From positions 1-9,857 of the forward strand of contig JALVRI010000515.1 of assembly GCA_027031325.1 (NCBI GenBank): a DNA stretch of 9,857 bases, given 5' to 3'. Positions 5,990 to 9,857 of the stretch are shown here, piece after piece. The notes under the pieces are model-generated. The model had not been told where the DNA came from, made no database searches, and worked only from the letters and a program-made list of their open reading frames with translations. Numbering within the stretch: position 1 is the first letter of the stretch; each line of letters starts with the position of its first letter. Both the position numbers and the translations under genes were made by a program. This DNA is from Desulfobacteraceae bacterium. GTDB taxonomy: Bacteria; Desulfobacterota; Desulfobacteria; Desulfobacterales; Desulfosarcinaceae.

Positions 5990-8512
5990 ATGGCGCATTC
6001 TTTTTCATCTTCTTTCAATCCCTACCTGGTTCCCCCGGTGTTGTATCTCCTGGTGGGATTCGGACTGGTGGGGCTGGCCTTGTCAAGGCGGCCTTTGCGA
6101 CGTGAAAACGTGGTCTTTGCCCTCTTGTGCCTCTGGTATTGCCTGCTGGAGCCGGTTTTCATCCTGCATCAGCTCACCGACGATCAGGACTTGATCCTGA
6201 AGGTTGAAAGGTTCGTTCACTCCATCTACGTTTATATCCCGGCCATCCAGATCCTCTTTTTCCACACCGTTCTTGGCCTGAGGCGGCCCCCGGTTACCCT
6301 TGCTTCTTTCCTGATCAGCTTTCTGATCAGCCTTTTTACCCCTACCGATTGGTACATCACCGGCCTGTACAGGTTCGACTGGGGGTACATGGCCAAGGGT
6401 GGCTTGGTTTTCCAGATCTTCTGCGTTTACGGGCTGATGGTTTTGGGTTACACCTTATGGCTGATGATCAGGGCCTTTCGGCAACAGGAAAACCCGATTG
6501 TCAAGCGCAAGCAGGGTTACCTTCTGTTTGCCTTCTGCCTGGCGGGTTTGCTTACCTGTTTCAACATCCCGGCTATCAGGGGTATCGATTTCTATCCGCT
6601 CGGCAATTTCGGTTTCATTCCTTTGGCCATCCTGGGCTACGGTGTCATCCGCCATCGCCTGCTCGATATACGGACCATGGCCCATCAGACCCTGTTGTGG
6701 CTGCTGGTATCGGCCCTGGTTCTGGTGCCGAACGTGATTTTCCTGTTCTGGATCAGGAACCAGATCGCCATCATCGATGCCCGCCTGCTGGTGGTATTTT
6801 TCGTCATCTGGTTCATATTCAATTACCTTCACATAATCAGGGTTCAGGAGTTCATCAACCGCATCTTCAACAAGAGCCGCCGGTATTTCAGCAAGGCGGC
6901 ATCCAAACTGATCGACGGAATTGTCCAGCTCAAGGGGCTGAAAGAGCTGGTGCAAGAGGCCGGCCAGCTGATATCCAGCGTCCTGGATGGCCGCCGGGTG
7001 ACCTTTTACTTCCGCAGGTCCGGCAAGGGTGATTTCGTGAGCCAGAATGGAGCCACGGTCTCTGTTGATCAGGAACTGGACAGGGCCATGACCCATGGAG
7101 AAGCCCTTTACGATCGTCACTTCGTAGAGGCCGATCCCGTCCTCAAAGGTGTGCACAAGCTTGTTTTGGCCCTGATGGATGAGCTGGCGTGCGATTGCAT
7201 CGTGCCCCTTGTCGGCAATGATAAGTTGCATGGATTCTATACCCTGGCCGATGATCCCGGTTCCAGGCCGTTGACTGTCGACCAGGCCGGGTTTGTCGAG
7301 AAAACCGCCGGCCCCCTCGCCATTGCCGTGGCCAACGCCAGGATGTTTGCCAGGGTCCAGGAATTGAAAAACAAACTTGAGGCCCGTACTGCTGAACTCA
7401 CCTTGGAGATCCAGGAACGGCGCCGCCGTCAGCGCCAGGTGCAGAAGGTAAAGTCTGAGCTGGAACAGGCCAACAAGGCCCTGGAAAAGGCGATCTTGCA
7501 GGCCAACGAAATGACCGCCCGGGCGGAAAAAGCCAACTACGTGCTGCAACTTGAAATCAGAGAGCGTCAAAAAGCCGAAGCCGCCCTGAAAAGAAGCGAG
7601 GAAAAGTACCGCCTGATAGCCGAAAACACCACCGATGTCATCTGGACCGCCACCCTGGACCTGAAACCGACCTACATCAGTCCTTCGATCAAACAATTGC
7701 GGGGTCTGACGGTCGAAGAGGCCATGGCCGAACCGGTCGAAAAATCCCTTACTCCCGAGTCGCTCGACAAGGCCCTTACCATGCTGGCAAGGGAACTGGA
7801 CGACAAGCGTAACAGTCCAGACTACAAGTCCTCTTCAAGAAGTATAGAACTGGAGATGTATCGCAAGGACGGTTCTACCGTCTGGACAGAGATGACCTGC
7901 AGCCTGTTGTGCGACGACAGCGGCAATCCCACCGGCCTGCTGGGCGTAATTAGGGATATATCCGCAAGGAAAAAGGCCGAACTGGAACTGCGCTATGCAG
8001 CCTTCAACGATATCCTTACAGGATTATACAACCGGGCCGCTTTCATGAAGCAACTGGGACAGGACATAGAGTATGCCAAGCGCTACAAGACCCGGCTGGC
8101 CTTGTTGTTTATCGACCTCGATAAGTTCAAGCAGGTAAACGACACTTACGGCCATGAAATCGGTGACCGTCTTTTGCAGGATGTCGCCCGGCGGATCAAA
8201 AGTGCTGTTCGCAAAACCGATTTCGTGGCCCGTTTGGGAGGAGACGAGTTTACGGTCATCCTCAGCAGTCCGAAGCAGATCCGTCCCGAAACGGTGGTTG
8301 CAAGGATTAACCGGAAGATCCAGGAGCCCTACCGCTACGGCGACATCATGATCGAGTTCATCGGTGCCAGTATCGGTGTAAGTGTTTTCCCGGCCGACGG
8401 CAACGACGTGGAAACCCTGCTCAAAAACGCCGATGCCAACATGTACCTGGAAAAACGCCGCCGTAAATACGATTGGTCCCCGGACGATCCTTCCCGGATC
8501 GTTTCAGGTTGA
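5990..8512 (+). CDS. Membrane diguanylate cyclase: multi-TM, GAF-like, coiled coil, PAS, GGDEF
   Basis: An 840-residue inner-membrane sensor that should make c-di-GMP from two GTP. Domains: about eight hydrophobic helices over residues 10-280, resembling the 7TM histidine-kinase N-terminal sensor, with the characteristic IRHRLLDIRT (220-229); a GAF-like region, about 300-450; a charged coiled coil, about 455-535 (KNKLEARTAELTLEIQERR and following); a PAS domain, about 536-660, starting SEEKYRLIAENTTDVIW; and a C-terminal GGDEF domain, about 665-825. The catalytic site looks intact: DILTGLYNR (674-682), metal-binding FIDLDKFKQVNDTYGHEIGD (707-726), RLGGDEF (748-754). The inhibitory I-site RKTD (741-744) sits the standard five residues before GGDEF, so product inhibition is expected. 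No EAL domain is present. The region around the ATG gives no strong Shine-Dalgarno, but the N-terminus leads sensibly into the first helix. It is divergent from the HDOD gene and convergent with the hybrid kinase. Confidence 0.95.
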   Translation: MAHSFSSSFNPYLVPPVLYLLVGFGLVGLALSRRPLRRENVVFALLCLWYCLLEPVFILHQLTDDQDLILKVERFVHSIYVYIPAIQILFFHTVLGLRRPPVTLASFLISFLISLFTPTDWYITGLYRFDWGYMAKGGLVFQIFCVYGLMVLGYTLWLMIRAFRQQENPIVKRKQGYLLFAFCLAGLLTCFNIPAIRGIDFYPLGNFGFIPLAILGYGVIRHRLLDIRTMAHQTLLWLLVSALVLVPNVIFLFWIRNQIAIIDARLLVVFFVIWFIFNYLHIIRVQEFINRIFNKSRRYFSKAASKLIDGIVQLKGLKELVQEAGQLISSVLDGRRVTFYFRRSGKGDFVSQNGATVSVDQELDRAMTHGEALYDRHFVEADPVLKGVHKLVLALMDELACDCIVPLVGNDKLHGFYTLADDPGSRPLTVDQAGFVEKTAGPLAIAVANARMFARVQELKNKLEARTAELTLEIQERRRRQRQVQKVKSELEQANKALEKAILQANEMTARAEKANYVLQLEIRERQKAEAALKRSEEKYRLIAENTTDVIWTATLDLKPTYISPSIKQLRGLTVEEAMAEPVEKSLTPESLDKALTMLARELDDKRNSPDYKSSSRSIELEMYRKDGSTVWTEMTCSLLCDDSGNPTGLLGVIRDISARKKAELELRYAAFNDILTGLYNRAAFMKQLGQDIEYAKRYKTRLALLFIDLDKFKQVNDTYGHEIGDRLLQDVARRIKSAVRKTDFVARLGGDEFTVILSSPKQIRPETVVARINRKIQEPYRYGDIMIEFIGASIGVSVFPADGNDVETLLKNADANMYLEKRRRKYDWSPDDPSRIVSG

Positions 8513-8634
8513 ACCTGGGGCAAGGCCGAAATGCCCGCCCTCCGCCTCGCATCTTCGCCGAACTTACCAGCTGTGAAATCCGGGATGATCGGTAACCAGG
8601 CCGCCGGCAAAAGGCAATGTCGATTTGCCTGGGC
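8513..8634. other. Short convergent intergenic region
   Basis: 122 bases between the stops of the cyclase (plus) and the hybrid kinase (minus). A palindrome CAGGTT-G-AACCTG (8505-8517) spans the cyclase stop codon but has no T tract, so no clear terminator is seen for the plus strand. A better hairpin serves the minus strand. No gene is seen. Confidence 0.5.
8609..8630 (-). terminator. Candidate intrinsic terminator of the hybrid kinase gene
   Basis: Reading the minus strand, AGGCAA (8630-8625) and TTGCCT (8617-8612) form a perfect 6-bp stem around a 7-base loop, starting four bases past the kinase stop codon. The final T of the stem plus TTT (8611-8609) gives a run of four T. Placement is right for a terminator, but the stem and T tract are modest. 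Confidence 0.45.
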
Positions 8635-9857
8635 CTATGGATCGATGGGCAAAGCCCGGCGGGACTTGTCGGAGTCGTTTCCGGCATCTTGATTGTCATC
8701 CAGAATAGCGCGTATGGCTGCCAGCATGTCGGCAAGTTGGTACGGCTTTTTGATGAACCCGGCGGCTCCTGCCCGAAGGGCGGATTTGACGGCCACGTCG
8801 GTGCTGTGTCCCGAGGCTATCAGGACCTTTGCCCCCGGTGCGGTTTGCAGCATGGCTTCCAGCACTTGCATGCCGTCCACTGCCGGCAGGTCCAGATCAA
8901 GGATCGTAAGATCGATTTCGTTGGCCGTGTTTTTGAACAATTCCAGGGCCATGGTTCCGTTGGCGGCGGTCAGCACCTTGTAGCCGAAGCGTTCCAGGAG
9001 ACTTGTTCCAATCTCCAGATTGTCCGGTTCGTCGTCCACCAGCAAAATAGTCTCTTCTCCGCCCTTGAGCTGGAGGGTTTGTTCTCCTGTCGTCACCACG
9101 TGTTCTTCGTTCACCAGCAGGGCCGGAAAATATATTTCGAAGCGTGTGCCGTGGCCGAGCCGGCTGGAGCACAGGATTTGTCCCCGGTGGTTCTTGACTA
9201 TGCCGTGTACCATGGACAGTCCCAGCCCGGTACCCATACCCTCGGGCTTGGTGGTGAAAAAGGGCTCGTAGATCCTCTCCAGGATTTCCGGCTTCATTCC
9301 ACTGCCGGTATCCTCCACAGTCAGGCGGACGTGGTCACCGGGCTCGAATCCCACGTGCCGCTTGCAGAAGCGATCATCCAGGACAACGTTTTCAGTGGTT
9401 ATGGTAAGGCGTCCTCCATTGGGCATGGCTTGGCTGGCGTTTATTCCGAGGTTCATTATTACCTGCTCGATTTGGGAAGGATCGGCGTTTATGATGTGCA
9501 AGCGCTTTTCCATCTTTATTTCGATGGCAATGTTGCGGGGCAAGGCGCGGATCAAAAGCGACTTGACCGTGATTACCTCGTTGTTGAGATCGATGGGCTT
9601 GAGGCGGCTTTCAATCTTGCGGCTGAACATCAGGAGCTGCTCGGTCAACTGGCAGGAACGTTTAACGGCCTTTGCAATGGCCATCAGCTTGAGCCGGTCA
9701 GGGCTTTCAGGTTCCTTGTCCAGCAGGAGTAACTGGGTATAGCCCGATATGGTCTGGAGCCGGTTGTTGAAATCGTGGGCGATTCCGCCGGCAAGGGTGC
9801 CGACGGCCTCCATTTTTTGAGCCTGGATGAGTTGGGATTCCATCTGCTTGCGGGCGG
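8635..9857 (-). CDS. Hybrid sensor histidine kinase with C-terminal receiver, N-terminus beyond the right edge
   Basis: The frame is open to the right edge (ARKQ precedes the first visible Met at 9843), so the start and any sensor domain are missing; residues are numbered from that Met. HisKA: GTLAGGIAHDFNNRLQTISG (15-34) with phospho-accepting H23. ATPase domain: N box NLGINASQAM (131-140), G1 DTGSGM (178-183), F box YEPFFTTKP (192-200), G2 GMGTGLGLSMVHGIV (202-216). Receiver, about 264-382: acidic D270/D271, phospho-acceptor D316 in LTILDLDLPAVDG, S344 and K366 in FIKKPY. All catalytic residues appear intact. The HDFNN H-box with a C-terminal receiver is the common hybrid kinase layout, in which the receiver may act as an internal phosphate sink or relay point. 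A short polar tail follows (383-402). No DNA-binding partner is visible. The upstream sequence will show whether it carries PAS, GAF or membrane input. Confidence 0.95.
   Translation of the reverse strand, partial: ARKQMESQLIQAQKMEAVGTLAGGIAHDFNNRLQTISGYTQLLLLDKEPESPDRLKLMAIAKAVKRSCQLTEQLLMFSRKIESRLKPIDLNNEVITVKSLLIRALPRNIAIEIKMEKRLHIINADPSQIEQVIMNLGINASQAMPNGGRLTITTENVVLDDRFCKRHVGFEPGDHVRLTVEDTGSGMKPEILERIYEPFFTTKPEGMGTGLGLSMVHGIVKNHRGQILCSSRLGHGTRFEIYFPALLVNEEHVVTTGEQTLQLKGGEETILLVDDEPDNLEIGTSLLERFGYKVLTAANGTMALELFKNTANEIDLTILDLDLPAVDGMQVLEAMLQTAPGAKVLIASGHSTDVAVKSALRAGAAGFIKKPYQLADMLAAIRAILDDNQDAGNDSDKSRRALPIDP

Noticed and set aside
6455..7696. 413-codon minus-strand ORF antisense to the cyclase
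   Set aside because: The plus-strand frame encodes a complete, motif-rich GGDEF protein. The antisense product has no recognisable domain and is the usual codon-bias shadow in GC-rich DNA.
8505..8517. Palindrome across the cyclase stop codon as a terminator
   Set aside because: The RNA stem would be only 5 bp with a 3-base loop made of the stop-codon bases, and no U tract follows.
8617..9732. 371-codon plus-strand ORF opposite the hybrid kinase
   Set aside because: The minus frame shows intact H, N, G1, F, G2 and receiver motifs. The opposite frame is low-complexity Gly/Gln/His-rich with no domain.

Overview
The window is a GC-rich stretch of a bacterial chromosome. It carries six recognisable protein-coding genes, two of them cut by the window edges. 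I infer a member of the Desulfobacterota (former Deltaproteobacteria) or a close relative. The reasons are a DUF6178-like N-terminus at the left edge, an abundance of modular two-component and c-di-GMP genes, and a GTP-class PEP carboxykinase. This placement is an inference from gene content only. I see no phage genes, insertion sequences, CRISPR array, tRNA or rRNA.

Left half, all on the minus strand (read right to left): a receiver-HDOD signalling protein (5531-4326), the XTP/dITP pyrophosphatase rdgB (4174-3515), GTP-class PEP carboxykinase (3494-1524), an AmpG-type muropeptide permease (1514-264) and the start of a DUF6178-like protein (224 to beyond the edge). From rdgB onward the gaps are 20, 9 and 39 bases, so this looks like one transcription unit. 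The HDOD gene lies about 150 bases upstream and may or may not belong to it. The metabolic genes are housekeeping: clearing non-canonical nucleotides, the PEP/oxaloacetate node, and cell-wall recycling.

Centre: a 458-base gap (5532-5989) separates the HDOD gene from a divergent, plus-strand membrane diguanylate cyclase (5990-8512). The gap has no convincing ORF but holds several inverted repeats and candidate hairpins, one of them immediately before the cyclase start codon. Right end: a convergent minus-strand hybrid histidine kinase with a C-terminal receiver (8635 to beyond the right edge), with a hairpin just after its stop codon that could terminate it.

Three of the six genes are signal-transduction proteins: HDOD effector, c-di-GMP synthase and hybrid kinase. 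The most notable points are: (i) the HDOD protein has Glu in place of the phospho-accepting Asp in an otherwise complete receiver; (ii) the PEP carboxykinase keeps its catalytic and metal residues, but the usual aromatic guanine pocket is not recognisable; (iii) the cyclase start lacks a normally spaced Shine-Dalgarno and has a small hairpin that could bring a distant one into range. No clearly new multi-gene system is evident.
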